Positions 25,959 to 35,477 of a DNA stretch of 64,000 nt are shown one piece after another. Positions within the stretch are counted from its first letter, which is position 1; each line of letters starts with the position of its first letter. The stretch comes from Planctomycetota bacterium. GTDB lineage: Bacteria; Planctomycetota; Phycisphaerae; Phycisphaerales; UBA5793. Both the position numbers and the translations under genes were made by a program. The notes under the pieces were generated by a model. It was not told where the DNA came from. It saw nothing but the letters and a program-made list of their open reading frames with translations, and did not search any database. Location: contig CAUJHZ010000058.1 of the NCBI GenBank assembly GCA_963205185.1, positions 93,697 to 157,696 of the forward strand. Reading direction: 5' to 3'.

Positions 25959-26642
25959 CTACGGAGCAGGTCGCGGCCCTTTACGGGGCTCGCAGCCGGC
26001 GGACTTCGTCAGGATCTCGTCGAGCGTCAACCGGACCCGCCGGGAAAGATCGGCGACGTCCCCTTCGTTGACAATCACATAATCGGACCGTTCCCGCTTG
26101 GTTTCAAGCGGCCACTGGTTTTTTTCTCGACGATTCAGTTCGGCTGCATCCCACCTTCGCCCCTTCTTTACGCGGGCCAGACGCGTCGGTTCGGCGGCGT
26201 CCACAAAGATCACCGCATCGCAATTCCGGTCCAGACCGGCCTCAAAGAGCAAGGGAGCGTCAATGACAAACGCCGTCACCGGCCCCTTCGCCGCCGCCTC
26301 GGCCCACATCCTCTTTCGCCGGGCATCGACCTTCGGATGCACGAAACTCTCCAGCCGCCGCCGCTGGGTTTCATCTTCGAACACGATCCGGGCCACGGCC
26401 CGGCGGTCGATCCGCCCGGCCTCGTCGAGCACCTGGCCGCCCCACCATTCCACCAGCCGATCCCGAACATCCTGCTCGAGCAGGACTTGCCGCACATCCT
26501 CATCCGAGTGCGTCACCACGCAGCCCATGCCCGCCAGCAGCCGGGCGACCTCGCTCTTACCCGAACCGATCCCGCCGGCAATCCCGATGACCGGGGCGGC
26601 AGGCACGAATTCGCCAGGCGAAGGATTCACAGACTCGGGCAT
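25959..26642 (-). CDS. coaE: Dephospho-CoA kinase
   Basis: This enzyme phosphorylates dephospho-CoA at the 3'-OH of the ribose, the last step of CoA synthesis. The P-loop GIAGGIGSGKSEVARLL is near residue 20. It is followed by THSDEDVRQVL, the lid/CoA region HPKVDARRKRMW and FVIDAPLLFEAGLDRNCDAV. ATG 26642 is chosen (227 residues) over an in-frame TTG two codons upstream. It lies about 160 bases upstream of rho on the same strand and may be co-transcribed with it. Confidence 0.95.
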   Translation of the reverse strand: MPESVNPSPGEFVPAAPVIGIAGGIGSGKSEVARLLAGMGCVVTHSDEDVRQVLLEQDVRDRLVEWWGGQVLDEAGRIDRRAVARIVFEDETQRRRLESFVHPKVDARRKRMWAEAAAKGPVTAFVIDAPLLFEAGLDRNCDAVIFVDAAEPTRLARVKKGRRWDAAELNRREKNQWPLETKRERSDYVIVNEGDVADLSRRVRLTLDEILTKSAGCEPRKGPRPAP

Positions 26643-26724
26643 CGTCAATCATAACCGCCCGCTGGAGGCGTACGTGCAAGGGGCGGGCGCATGGGCAGAT
26701 GCCCCAGCGCTTGAAACGGTTCAG

Positions 26725-28086
26725 CTACTCGAATGTCCACGTCACGGTGTGGCTGATCTCGCACTCGAAGGGCGCCATGGCCTGCATGCGGATGGTGCGG
26801 CCGCGCGCTGCCTGGGGGACGTTGACGGTGATCGTCGCCACGCCGTCGGCGTCGGCTCGGACAATCGGCGATGTCTGCGGATCACGGATGAGGAGTGTGC
26901 CGCCCGGGCAGTCGGGCTGGATCTTCTTCGCCCCTTCGCGCGTGCCATAGGCGAGAAGAACGCGCTGATCGGGCAGCAGGCCGGTGATCGTCATCGTGTT
27001 GCGTTGGCCGGCGAGACCCGGCTCGGGGTCGGACATCTCGAAGAGGTAAGGCGTGACGAGGTAGCCTCGGCCATCGCCATCGATGTTCTCTCCGTATGCC
27101 GCTATCTGCCCGGCTTCGTTGACATCATCGGCCGTGACCAGCGTCACGTCGGGATGTCGTGAAATGTGATCGTTCAGATCGATTGGCACAAATGCCTGCG
27201 CCTTGTCCCAAACCACCGCGGTTGGGCCGGAGCCTTCACTATTTGTCGCACTGCCGACAACGAGTCCCGCGTCGTTGATCTCTTTCGGTTGAGGAATGCC
27301 GCCAAGCGGGTACGGCTCGATGAGGTCGGTGATCTGACCCTCGAACCAATAAAAGCCGCGCCGGCGCGGACTGAGAAAGTACCCGACGACTTCAGTGTTG
27401 TTATTGATGCCATACGCGAATCCTCGGAGGTCAGCCGGTTCACCGCCGATGTCGATCATCTGGCCGTTTCGCCAGAGATAGGGGCGGGTGACAGCCTGCT
27501 CGTTGTATGATCGTCCGACGATCTCGCCGAGTTCGTTGATGTCGTTGGCGCCTTCGTCGCCGGGCCGGCTGCTCAACCGTCCGAGGTCGACGGGAGGAGC
27601 TAGGCGCGGCCAGAGGGCCGAGCGATTGGGTAGATCGCACGCTCCAACCATCCAGCCGAGATCACTGGCCGCGAACGCATCACAATAACTGCCAGTGCCG
27701 GGGAGATTCTCAAGCATCGTCGAGCCGATGCCGATCCTCCACGCGGCGGCCCGAAACCGATCGTTGACGAGCGTTGATCCCACGAGCAATCCGGAGGATG
27801 GGCTAATTCCGTACGCATCCCCGCCATCGCCGCCCGGCGGTGCAGGAATAGTGATCAACTCCCCATTGATCCACACAACGCTCTCTGATGGCACGTTGCC
27901 GGACCGTCCGACGATGCGGGCGAATTCATCGAGTTCCTTGGCGCTCGAAACGTCGTGACCTTCAAGCACACCAATCGACGTCAACTCGTAGGCCGTCACG
28001 CCGCTGGGCTGGGCATCTGCAATGCCTGCAGCCGTGGCCAGCAACCCGCCCATAATCAGATTCTGGATCCTCTCGCGGAACGGCAT
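26725..28086 (-). CDS. Secreted HAF-repeat protein 1
   Basis: The 453-residue protein begins with a signal peptide (LIMGGLLATAAGIADAQ, cleavage near residue 26). About seven degenerate HAF-type repeats follow, each with a pattern like INELGEIVGRS, INNNTEVVGYF or INDAGLVVGSA. The repeat family is thought to form beta-propeller-like extracellular domains of unknown ligand. The C-terminal 100 residues (PEPGLAGQRNTMTITGLLPD ... RTIRMQAMAPFECE) match the C-terminus of the HAF protein at 48601-49878, so the two are paralogues with a shared terminal module. A good GGAGG precedes the ATG. Confidence 0.82.
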   Translation of the reverse strand: MPFRERIQNLIMGGLLATAAGIADAQPSGVTAYELTSIGVLEGHDVSSAKELDEFARIVGRSGNVPSESVVWINGELITIPAPPGGDGGDAYGISPSSGLLVGSTLVNDRFRAAAWRIGIGSTMLENLPGTGSYCDAFAASDLGWMVGACDLPNRSALWPRLAPPVDLGRLSSRPGDEGANDINELGEIVGRSYNEQAVTRPYLWRNGQMIDIGGEPADLRGFAYGINNNTEVVGYFLSPRRRGFYWFEGQITDLIEPYPLGGIPQPKEINDAGLVVGSATNSEGSGPTAVVWDKAQAFVPIDLNDHISRHPDVTLVTADDVNEAGQIAAYGENIDGDGRGYLVTPYLFEMSDPEPGLAGQRNTMTITGLLPDQRVLLAYGTREGAKKIQPDCPGGTLLIRDPQTSPIVRADADGVATITVNVPQAARGRTIRMQAMAPFECEISHTVTWTFE

Positions 28087-28139
28087 GAGACGCCTCCCGT
28101 GATTGACACTCCAAGTCTACTCCAGGATTCGGGAGCCGG

Positions 28140-28161
28140 GTGAAACTGCCAAGAGTTTCAC
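28140..28161. promoter_or_regulatory. Inverted repeat between divergent genes
   Basis: Perfect 8-bp arms (GTGAAACT / AGTTTCAC) are separated by 6 bases. It sits in the 215-base gap between the HAF gene and the sulfatase, which are transcribed away from each other. It could be an operator or a leader hairpin. There is no U-run. Confidence 0.35.
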
Positions 28162-28301
28162 CGCGAGAATCTCACCCTGTTGTTGACCAATGAAGTGGAT
28201 TTGGCCTACTGAAACTGCGCAGGGCCGGTATATTGGATGGGAGCCAGCGCGACCGCCCGGGCAGGCGGCGCGAGCCACCGGCTCTCCAAAGGAGGATGGA
28301 G

Positions 28302-29588
28302 ATGTCATTGCACCGCATGAGACAGTTGGCGGCGATACTGATGAGTTGCTCACTGGCCTCGCCCGTATTCGCGCAGGAGCCTCCGAACCTCATTTTCATC
28401 CTGACCGATGACATGGGCCTCGAGGCGATCCAGTGGGCGGGCGACGAGGGCCAGAGGAGTGAACTCATCTACACCAAGAACCTCAACGCCATGTCGCAGC
28501 AGGGAGTGAGTTTCAGGCGCTGCCGGGTCAATCCGAACTGCTCGCCCACGCGCGCGTGCCTCATGACTGGACGAAGCGCCCTGGACAACGGCGTGGTCGG
28601 CGTCCTTGGCCGCTATAACCCGCTGGACGACGCGGGCAACCCGTGCGAGTCGACCGCGCTCTCGGGCGCGCCGGCCTGGGTCACCAACCGCCTCGCCTTG
28701 CAGACGCAGGAGCGCACCATCGCCGAAGTGCTCAAGCAGATGGGCTACTACACGATCCTGATCGACAAGTGGCACCTGGGCTACGACGAGGGCTACCCCG
28801 TGTCCGAAGGGCGCGAACTGCTGCCCTACACTCAGGGGTTCGACGTATTCGTGGACTGGATGGATGACATCTGCGACGGATACGATGATCCAGAGCACTA
28901 TTTCTATGCCGATCACCACATGCTCCGCGCCATGCAGGCGGCGCGCGATGCGGTGAACAACCGGCCGAACCCGACGACAACCCCCTACGCGCTTTTCTTC
29001 CACACCATCACACCGCACAAGCGGCACTCAGATGGAACCAGCGGCTGGTGGGAGATCGACGACACCAGCCTGCTGGACGAGACCAGCGAATACGGGGACA
29101 CGAAAGAAGAGCGCTTCGCCCAGAACGTCGAGGCGCTGGATACGGCATTGCTGCGGGAACTGCTCCGCACAGGTGGCGATCGACTTCAAGTTCTTGATCC
29201 CGAGACCGCGGAATACCAGTCGCAGAGCAATACCATTGTCTTCTTCCTCGGCGATAATGGGATCGACGAGATTCTGAACTCCAAGGCCAAGAACACGCTT
29301 TACGAGGGCGGGATCCGCGTGCCGCTCTTCGTGATGGGCGAGGGGATCACGGGTACCCCATATCAAGACACCCTCGACGACCGCCAGATCAGCCACGTCG
29401 ACATCTACGACACCATCTGCGACATCGTCGGCGCCACGACCGAGCGCGACAATCCCAACGGCGCCTTCCCAAGGCGCGGCGAGAGTTTCGCGTACAACAT
29501 CGGTTACTCGCAAATCGAGGAAACTCGCGATATCACCGTTTGCAGTCTCGGCAACGCCGACACCGGCGATCAGTGTAGACCCAACTGA
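28302..29588 (+). CDS. Secreted sulfatase, 3' end frameshifted
   Basis: The 428-residue reading frame starts at ATG 28302, six bases after a strong AAAGGAGG. A signal peptide ends at SLASPVFAQ. The sulfatase metal site is visible at LIFILTDDMG (Asp36/Asp37), and the formylglycine motif is CSPTRACLMTGR with Cys80. Downstream are IDKWHLGY and FFLGDNGIDEILNSKAKNT. The frame ends abruptly at 29586-29588 (DTGDQCRPN-stop), whereas shifting by one base continues with LIFHFKHDSQEFNPHYPTLT, which is sulfatase-like. So the gene is probably disrupted near 29580, by mutation or by a base error. The substrate class (sulfated polysaccharide is usual) cannot be fixed. Confidence 0.85.
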   Translation: MSLHRMRQLAAILMSCSLASPVFAQEPPNLIFILTDDMGLEAIQWAGDEGQRSELIYTKNLNAMSQQGVSFRRCRVNPNCSPTRACLMTGRSALDNGVVGVLGRYNPLDDAGNPCESTALSGAPAWVTNRLALQTQERTIAEVLKQMGYYTILIDKWHLGYDEGYPVSEGRELLPYTQGFDVFVDWMDDICDGYDDPEHYFYADHHMLRAMQAARDAVNNRPNPTTTPYALFFHTITPHKRHSDGTSGWWEIDDTSLLDETSEYGDTKEERFAQNVEALDTALLRELLRTGGDRLQVLDPETAEYQSQSNTIVFFLGDNGIDEILNSKAKNTLYEGGIRVPLFVMGEGITGTPYQDTLDDRQISHVDIYDTICDIVGATTERDNPNGAFPRRGESFAYNIGYSQIEETRDITVCSLGNADTGDQCRPN

Positions 29589-30039
29589 TCTTCCACTTCA
29601 AGCACGACTCGCAGGAGTTCAATCCACACTATCCGACTCTAACTACCTGCATGAGTCGTGACAGCGACATGGAAGTCATCAATGTCTATAAAATGCTCGG
29701 GTCCTGGAACGCGAACGGATGCGCCTATTAGGACGAGAAACCTCGCTCGGGTCATTCGACCCCCCGCCGCATATCATTGCCATCCCGTTCAACAGCGGCT
29801 ACGCCACGAAGATCCGCATGACGCCCATGCCGCAGGGCACGCCGGTGAGTTTCGGGCGCAATGAAGATTTCAAGAGCGTCATCGATGGATGGCGGGCAAC
29901 TCCCAGCAGCAATCACGGCGTGGTGCTGCTCGCCGATGAACTTCCCCTGTTCCTGTCCGGCACAGACTTCCGCGACCAACAGCTCACGTTCCAGACGTCG
30001 GATGCGGTGATCCGGTTGACCGTGGTTCGGGACCCTTGA
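29585..30039 (+). pseudogene. Out-of-frame continuation of the sulfatase and a following small domain
   Basis: From 29585 a second frame reads LIFHFKHDSQEFNPHYPTLT and then MEVINVYKMLGSWNANGCAY before a stop at 29729-29731. A third frame starting at ATG 29719 gives 106 residues that include IIAIPFNSGYATKIRMTPMP, SSNHGVVLLADELPLF and LTFQTSDAVIRLTVVRDP. The last part resembles small beta-sandwich domains found at the ends of secreted planctomycete proteins. Whether this is one broken protein with two shifts or a remnant plus a separate small gene is unresolved. Confidence 0.5.
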
Positions 30040-30124
30040 ATCGCCTTGTGAATGGAGCATGAAAACGGCGGAGGAGCATCTGCTCCGCCGCCAAGTGCTA
30101 AACTGTCCACTGCGCGGCGATGGT

Positions 30125-31636
30125 ATGATCGTGCAGATGAACCTGCCCTTCGCCATCACATCACTCCGCCACCGATCCGCCGCGCCGGGCCTGGCGCTGC
30201 TCCTCGTGCTGCTCGTCTGCCGCGGTGCTGCGGCCGCCCCTCCTGAGAACACCGATCTCTGGTACACCGTGCTGCTCCAGGGCCAGCACGCCGGGTGGAT
30301 GCACTGCTCTGAAACCACTGCCGACGGACGCATTACCACCGAGGTGCAGTGGCTCCTCAGCGTCTCGCGCGCCGGCACACCCGTCGAGTCGCGCAAGTCC
30401 GGCCGCTTTGTCGAGACCGTCGATGGCGAGCCCGTGTCATTCTGGCTGATGCAGGACCTCGGCTCCACGCCGCGCGAGGTGCTCTACGAATTCGGCCCGT
30501 CCGGCCTGACCAGGCGCATCACCGAGGCCGGCCGCACGAGCACCTCCACGCTGCCGCTGCCGCAAGGCGACTGGCAGACGCCGCGCGAAGCGAGCGAATT
30601 CGCGCACGCGCGCCTGCGCGGCGGCACAGATCAGTTCACCGTCACCTCCATCGACGTGCTCGGCGACATCGAGCCCGTCACCACCACGCGCGAACTCCTC
30701 GAAGCCGAAACGACCATCAACGTGCGCGGCAGGAAGGTCATGGCCTCGAAATGGAAAGCCGTAACATCGAGCAGCCCCGGCCTCGCCGCGACCGAGTATT
30801 ACGACACGCAGGGCGTACTCGTGCGCAGCGAAGTCGAACTCGGCGGCGCTTCAATCGTCACGCTGCTTTCCGACCGCGCCAGCGCGATGCGCATGGGCGC
30901 CGGGCCGGAGATGATGCTCAAAACCTTCGTGCGGCCGAGCAAGCCCATTCCCAGCCGCAACCGACTCAAAAAGGCCGTGTACGACCTGAGCGTGACGGAG
31001 GGCGATCTCCCCGACCTCCCCGCCGGCGGAGCGCAGAAAATTGAGCGACTGCATGAGCCGGATCGCATCCGCCTCACCATCGAACCCGCCGCGAGCGAGC
31101 CCGTCGAAGATCGCGCCGAAGATTACCTCAAGCCATCGGAACTGATCACCTGCGATGACGAGCAGGTCATCGAACTCGCGCAGCGCGCCGTGCGCAACGT
31201 GCCCGCCAGCCCGCAGCGCCGGGCCGAGGCGATCCGGACTTTCGTCGGCCGCTACATCCGCCGCAAGAGCCTCGGCGTCGGCCTTGCCTCCGCCGCCCAG
31301 ATTGCGCGCGATCGCGAAGGCGACTGCACGGAGCACGCGGTGCTCACCACCGCCATGCTCCGCGCGGCCGGCATCCCGGCGCGCCTCGCCACGGGCCTCG
31401 TGCTCGTCGATGAATTCGCGGGGCAGAAGTCCATCTTCGGCTATCACATGTGGTCGCAGGCGCTCATCGACGGCGCGTGGGTCGATTTCGACGCCACCCA
31501 GCCGCAGCGCTTCGACGCCACGCACATCGCGCTGCGCTTCACCGCCGCCAACGAAGACGAGTTCCTCTCCGACATGACCGCGCTGCTCGCGATCATGGGC
31601 CGCCTGAAGATCGACGTCGTCAGCCTGGAATACTGA
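30125..31636 (+). CDS. Secreted transglutaminase-like protein
   Basis: The product has 503 residues. The start at ATG 30125 (or 30137) gives a signal peptide (GLALLLVLLVCRGAAAAP). The N-terminal 250 residues are beta-rich and unrecognised. The C-terminal domain is a transglutaminase-like core with all three catalytic positions: Cys401 in REGDCTEHAVL, His441 in FGYHMWSQALI and Asp454/Asp456 in WVDFDATQP. Bacterial members act as proteases or peptide cross-linkers in the envelope. It stands alone, 59 bases before the next gene on the same strand. Confidence 0.85.
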   Translation: MIVQMNLPFAITSLRHRSAAPGLALLLVLLVCRGAAAAPPENTDLWYTVLLQGQHAGWMHCSETTADGRITTEVQWLLSVSRAGTPVESRKSGRFVETVDGEPVSFWLMQDLGSTPREVLYEFGPSGLTRRITEAGRTSTSTLPLPQGDWQTPREASEFAHARLRGGTDQFTVTSIDVLGDIEPVTTTRELLEAETTINVRGRKVMASKWKAVTSSSPGLAATEYYDTQGVLVRSEVELGGASIVTLLSDRASAMRMGAGPEMMLKTFVRPSKPIPSRNRLKKAVYDLSVTEGDLPDLPAGGAQKIERLHEPDRIRLTIEPAASEPVEDRAEDYLKPSELITCDDEQVIELAQRAVRNVPASPQRRAEAIRTFVGRYIRRKSLGVGLASAAQIARDREGDCTEHAVLTTAMLRAAGIPARLATGLVLVDEFAGQKSIFGYHMWSQALIDGAWVDFDATQPQRFDATHIALRFTAANEDEFLSDMTALLAIMGRLKIDVVSLEY

Positions 31637-31695
31637 ACCGTCCCGCCCGGATCTCGCGATCAAGATCCAGCGCCATACTCCTACACTTGCACTGC

Positions 31696-32640
31696 ATGCC
31701 CGTCGATCTCAGCCAACTCCCGCCGCTGCCGCCTCGCCCCGATCAGAGCCACAAGGGCACGTTCGGCACGGTGCTCATCGTCGGCGGCTGCGATGACGGC
31801 ACGCACACGATGATCGGCGCGCCCGCACTGACCGCCATCGCCGCGCTGCGCGCCGGCTGCGGCCTGGCCAAACTCGCGCTGCCCGCCACCGTGCTCGCCC
31901 CGGCCCTGACCATCGCGCCCAGCGCCACGGGCATCGCGCTGCCTGTCGATGATGACCTCAGATTGTGCTCCAGCGACGCCGCGGCTCTGCTCGCGCCCGA
32001 ACTCGAAAAGACAACGTGCCTGGCCGTCGGTCCCGGCTGGGGCGTCGGATTCGATCGCCAGCAACTGCTCGTCTGGCTGCTGGCGCAGGATGAAGTGCCC
32101 ATCGTCCTCGACGCCGACGGCCTGAACAACCTCGCCGCCCTGCGCGACTTCACCGCCGACCTCCGCGCTCCGCTCATCATCACGCCGCACCCCGGCGAGT
32201 TCGGCCGCCTCGCGCAAGCCCTCGGCATCGAGCGCGCCGGCGCCGGCAAAGATGATCCCGCCGGCAACGCCACCGACATGGCCCGGCGCCTCGGCTGCAT
32301 CGTCGTGCTCAAGGGCGCTTCGACCATCATCACCGACGGCCAGCGCACGTGGACCGCCGCGCATCCCAATGCCGCGCTCGCCACCGCCGGCACGGGCGAT
32401 GTGCTCACCGGCGCCATCGCGTCGATCGTCGCGCAGTTCTGGAAGCCGCATCTCGGCCGCGTGAATCCCAATCAGATGGGCGGGCTCGATCTGTTCGACG
32501 CCGCTTGCTGGGGCGTGGCCCTCCACGCCCTCGCCGGCCAGCGCTGGGCGCAGCAGCACGGCAGCGCGGGCCTGCTCGCCGCCGAACTCGCCGATGAACT
32601 TCCCCATGTCCTGCGCACACTGCGCGAAACGAAAGCCTGA
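31696..32640 (+). CDS. nnrD: ADP/ATP-dependent (S)-NAD(P)H-hydrate dehydratase
   Basis: The 314-residue enzyme repairs hydrated NAD(P)H. It matches the C-terminal (carbohydrate-kinase-like) domain of YjeF/Nnr. Motifs are HKGTFGTVLIVGG, GAPALTAIAALRAGCG, VLDADGLNNLA, IITPHPGEFGRLA, and the ATP-binding and catalytic TAGTGDVLTGAIA. The usual epimerase half (NnrE) is absent, so this is a single-domain form. The ATG at 31696 is the only start that removes unrelated upstream sequence belonging to the previous gene. Confidence 0.93.
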   Translation: MPVDLSQLPPLPPRPDQSHKGTFGTVLIVGGCDDGTHTMIGAPALTAIAALRAGCGLAKLALPATVLAPALTIAPSATGIALPVDDDLRLCSSDAAALLAPELEKTTCLAVGPGWGVGFDRQQLLVWLLAQDEVPIVLDADGLNNLAALRDFTADLRAPLIITPHPGEFGRLAQALGIERAGAGKDDPAGNATDMARRLGCIVVLKGASTIITDGQRTWTAAHPNAALATAGTGDVLTGAIASIVAQFWKPHLGRVNPNQMGGLDLFDAACWGVALHALAGQRWAQQHGSAGLLAAELADELPHVLRTLRETKA

Positions 32641-32643
32641 TTC

Positions 32644-32747
32644 GCCGCAAAGAGGCACAAAAGTCACAAAAGAAGAATACCAATTCACATTTCCGAACCA
32701 TTGAATTCATTTGTTCTGCTTTTGTGTCTTCTATGCCTCTTTGCGGC
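32644..32747. repeat. Intergenic inverted repeat, copy 1
   Basis: Perfect 14-base ends (gccgcaaagaggca at 32644-32657 and its complement at 32734-32747) with further matching aaaag/cttttgtg inside. The A-rich left and T-rich right arms would fold into one long hairpin. Degenerate copies occur at 43844-43927 and 58756-58859. Confidence 0.75.
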
Positions 32748-32795
32748 CGTCTCCTCCTCACTTCCGTCTTCATGCCTCATCGCGGCTGAACTAAT

Positions 32796-33590
32796 ATGCC
32801 CGAGCCCCTCGCCAACTCCTTCGACCTCCCGCCGCGCGGCAAGCCTGGCCTGTTCATCACCGCCACCGACACCAACGTCGGCAAGACCGTCATCACCTGC
32901 GCCATCGCCGATGTCCTCGTCCGACTCGGCCTGCGCGTGGGCGTGTGCAAACCCTTCGCCACCGGTGCCCGCACCGAGCGCGAAGGCCTCGTGAGCGACG
33001 ACGCCCAGGCCCTGGCCTACTTCGCGCAGTTCGACCCCGCCATCGGCGGCCTGCCGATGGTCTCGCCCATCCTCGAACGCCTGCCGCTCGCGCCGGCCGT
33101 GGCCATGGAGCGCAGCGGCGTACCGCTCGATCTTCAGCCCGTCCGCCGCAGCCTCGCCGCCATCGATCGCGGCTGCGACGTCGTCCTCATGGAAGGCGTG
33201 GGCGGCGTGATGGTCCCCGTCGATCCCGGCGACCCGCAGCGCACCGTGCTCGATCTCATCGCCGGCGCCGACTATCCCGTGCTCGTCGTCTGCCGCGCCG
33301 ATCTGGGCACGCTCAACCACACGGCTCTCACGGTCGAAGCCCTCCGCCGCGCCGGCTGCCGCGTTGCCGGCCTCGTCATGAACTTCTACAACCCCGATGA
33401 TCCCGATCCCGCGATGCAGACCAATCGCGACTGGCTCGCCCGCATGAATCGTCTGCCCGTGCTCGCGACCGTGCCGCGCGTGAGCGATCGCGAGATGAAT
33501 GTCGCCGAGGGCGTGCTGCACGACGAAGTCCGCGCCGCCGTGGCCCTCACCGACTGGCGCCTCTACGCCAAGGCCCCGCGCCGGCGGTAG
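32796..33590 (+). CDS. bioD: Dethiobiotin synthetase
   Basis: This enzyme closes the ureido ring of dethiobiotin from diaminopelargonate, CO2 and ATP. In 264 residues it shows the P-loop TDTNVGKTVITCAIADVL, CKPFATGAR, VVLMEGVGGVMVPVDP and RADLGTLNHTALTVEALRRA. A short C-terminal extension follows DREMNVAEGVLHDEVR. It is the only biotin-synthesis gene in the window; bioA, bioB and bioF are not nearby. It is separated from nnrD by the inverted repeat, so it may have its own promoter. Confidence 0.95.
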   Translation: MPEPLANSFDLPPRGKPGLFITATDTNVGKTVITCAIADVLVRLGLRVGVCKPFATGARTEREGLVSDDAQALAYFAQFDPAIGGLPMVSPILERLPLAPAVAMERSGVPLDLQPVRRSLAAIDRGCDVVLMEGVGGVMVPVDPGDPQRTVLDLIAGADYPVLVVCRADLGTLNHTALTVEALRRAGCRVAGLVMNFYNPDDPDPAMQTNRDWLARMNRLPVLATVPRVSDREMNVAEGVLHDEVRAAVALTDWRLYAKAPRRR

Positions 33591-33771
33591 GGTCGTCCGC
33601 GATCATTGCCCGCCCCTGCGCAGTTTGCCTGTCTTATCGCAGGTCGCGTCGCCCGCGCGCCGGTGCCGTTGCTCGGGTCGATATTAATTCCGCTGTGAGC
33701 ATTTTGCTTACCGCCGGCCGCCCGCTCATCTGTAAAAATGACATCTTTCTCGCTCAACCGGAGGTCGCCCA

Positions 33772-34101
33772 ATGCCATCGATCCCGCTCCATGAAGAGCT
33801 TGCTGGTGGGGCGGTGGTGATCCTCCTCGATGCGCGCGAGGCGGCCCACCTGCGCGCGTTGCTCCAGGAGCGCGGCCACGCCGAGATCCACCTTCACCAG
33901 CGCGGCACGGCGGAAACCCTCTATCACTCGCTCACGGTCGATGCACTCACGCAGGAGCACTTCGACTGGCTCGCCGGCGTCGAAGAAGGCGGCTACCGCT
34001 GGCTCGCCGCGGCGATCAAGGCGCCCGATGCGCCCGGGACGACCAGCCAGTCGCCTCAGCAGGCCGGCCACCCGCAGAGCGATCCGCCGCCTCAGGCCTG
34101 A
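33772..34101 (+). CDS. Small hypothetical protein
   Basis: The 109-residue ORF is preceded by GGAGG at good spacing and begins MPSIPLHEELAGGAVVILLD. It has an amphipathic helix (AREAAHLRALLQERGHAEIH) and a Pro/Gln-rich tail. No family is recognised. The minus-strand ORF over the same bases lacks a ribosome site, so I prefer the plus strand. Confidence 0.55.
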   Translation: MPSIPLHEELAGGAVVILLDAREAAHLRALLQERGHAEIHLHQRGTAETLYHSLTVDALTQEHFDWLAGVEEGGYRWLAAAIKAPDAPGTTSQSPQQAGHPQSDPPPQA

Positions 34102-34274
34102 GGCCCGCCGCGAGCCGTTTCATTGAAAAATCAATGAACGTCGCTTGCGCCCTGGCCAGTTCCCCGAAGCGCGAGGCAACACGATTCGCAACAGTGGAAA
34201 GCAACTCCTCTACCGGACCAGCGCGATACCGTTCCATGCCGCCGCCGCGCCGATCGCGCACCGCAAGGAGAAGC

Positions 34275-34736
34275 ATGATCGATCCCGCCCAGGAGTCCGC
34301 CTCGCCGACGCTGCTCGAGCAGCACCTCGCCGCCTGCGACGACGCCTGCCCGATGTGCGGCTACAACCTCCACAACCTGCGCGGGGACAAGTGCCCCGAA
34401 TGCGGCCAGCAACTGAAACTCCAGATCGCCCTCACCCAGCCGCGCATGGCCGCATTCATCACCGGCCTCGTCGGCCTGGCGGCGGGCGCGGGCTTTGCGG
34501 GATTCGCGCTCATCCTCACAACGCTCTTCTCCCTCCTTAGCGGCTTTTGGGAGTGGTCCGACACTCTCGTCCTCGCCGTTGAAACGGTCGTCTTTTCACT
34601 GCTGGTGATTCTCTGGCATCGCCGCTCCGCAAAGATCCGGCGACTCAGTTCCGGCGCGCGATGGAAACTCGCCGCAGGCGCCTGGCTGCTGTCCATCATC
34701 GGCCTCGCGATCTTCGGCGTGGTCGCGTATGAGTGA
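34275..34736 (+). CDS. Zinc-ribbon integral membrane protein
   Basis: The 153-residue protein starts at ATG 34275 after AAGGAG. The N-terminus has CPMCGYNLHNLRGDKCPECG, the planctomycete CxxCGYxLxxL...CPECG ribbon. Three hydrophobic segments follow (FITGLVGLAAGAGFAGFALI, LVLAVETVVFSLLVILW, WLLSIIGLAIFGVVAY). It is probably a cytoplasmic-membrane protein with an inside-facing ribbon. A relative with the ribbon at the C-terminus is encoded at 45352-46286. No function is known. Confidence 0.75.
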   Translation: MIDPAQESASPTLLEQHLAACDDACPMCGYNLHNLRGDKCPECGQQLKLQIALTQPRMAAFITGLVGLAAGAGFAGFALILTTLFSLLSGFWEWSDTLVLAVETVVFSLLVILWHRRSAKIRRLSSGARWKLAAGAWLLSIIGLAIFGVVAYE

Positions 34737-34778
34737 CCGGCGCGCCAAGCAGCGGTCTTCACAGCACCCTGTGCCCCG

Positions 34779-35477
34779 TCACGCTGCCATCGCCAGCCCG
34801 TCGCCAATCCGGGCGCTCGTCGGCCGCGCGGCCGGGCTCTCCTCCATCCGCGCGTTGAACCAGAACGCCGTCAGCCACATCTTCGCGCCCGCCTCCACCT
34901 CCGGCGGGGCGACCACCTCAAAGATCGTCCGCGATGTGTTGAGCGCAAAGTTCCACTGCGATCGGCTCGCCGGCGCCGATTCGCCCACGTAATACAGCAC
35001 CGTCGCGCCGATGGCCCCGGGCGGCTTGCCGCGCCGCTCCACGCTCGCCTTGTCGCGCAGCCTCACCTTCACCAGCCGGCCGACCGTCGCGATGATCGTC
35101 AGGCCCGGCCCGTCGTCGGGCGCTTCGATCCGCGTCGGCTCGGCATCCGCGATGCGCAATCCGAGTTCGCCGCGCATCTCATCGGTCGTGCCGGGAAAGG
35201 CCTGGACGATGCGCACCAGAGCCCGCGCGCCGTCGGCGTTGCCCAGCAGGTTGAGCCGCGCGACATTCTTGGCGTTGACGTTGGCTTTGCTGTTGGTATT
35301 GGGATTGCTCGCAGCGCTGTAAGCCGCGGCGAAAGCGCTGTGCAGTACGCTGTACGCGCTCGCCTGCGCCGCATCCAGGCCATACAAGGCCGGGTCGGCG
35401 ACGATGCGACCGGCAAAGTTACTCGACCACGCCAGCAGATCGCTGTCGCGCGTGGGCGCAAAGAGTGGCACCGCCAT
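34779..35477 (-). CDS. Uncharacterised protein, DUF-like structural fold
   Basis: Taking ATG 35477, directly after a GGAGG, the product has 232 residues and starts MAVPLFAPTRDSDLLAWSSN. The rest (LYGLDAAQASAYSVLHSAFA, TRIEAPDDGPGLTIIATVGR) looks like a soluble domain with a helical N-half and a beta-sandwich C-half. I do not recognise a named family. An in-frame extension to 35711 is rejected because it contains the hairpin repeat at 35559. It is convergent with the zinc-ribbon gene. Confidence 0.65.
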   Translation of the reverse strand: MAVPLFAPTRDSDLLAWSSNFAGRIVADPALYGLDAAQASAYSVLHSAFAAAYSAASNPNTNSKANVNAKNVARLNLLGNADGARALVRIVQAFPGTTDEMRGELGLRIADAEPTRIEAPDDGPGLTIIATVGRLVKVRLRDKASVERRGKPPGAIGATVLYYVGESAPASRSQWNFALNTSRTIFEVVAPPEVEAGAKMWLTAFWFNARMEESPAARPTSARIGDGLAMAA

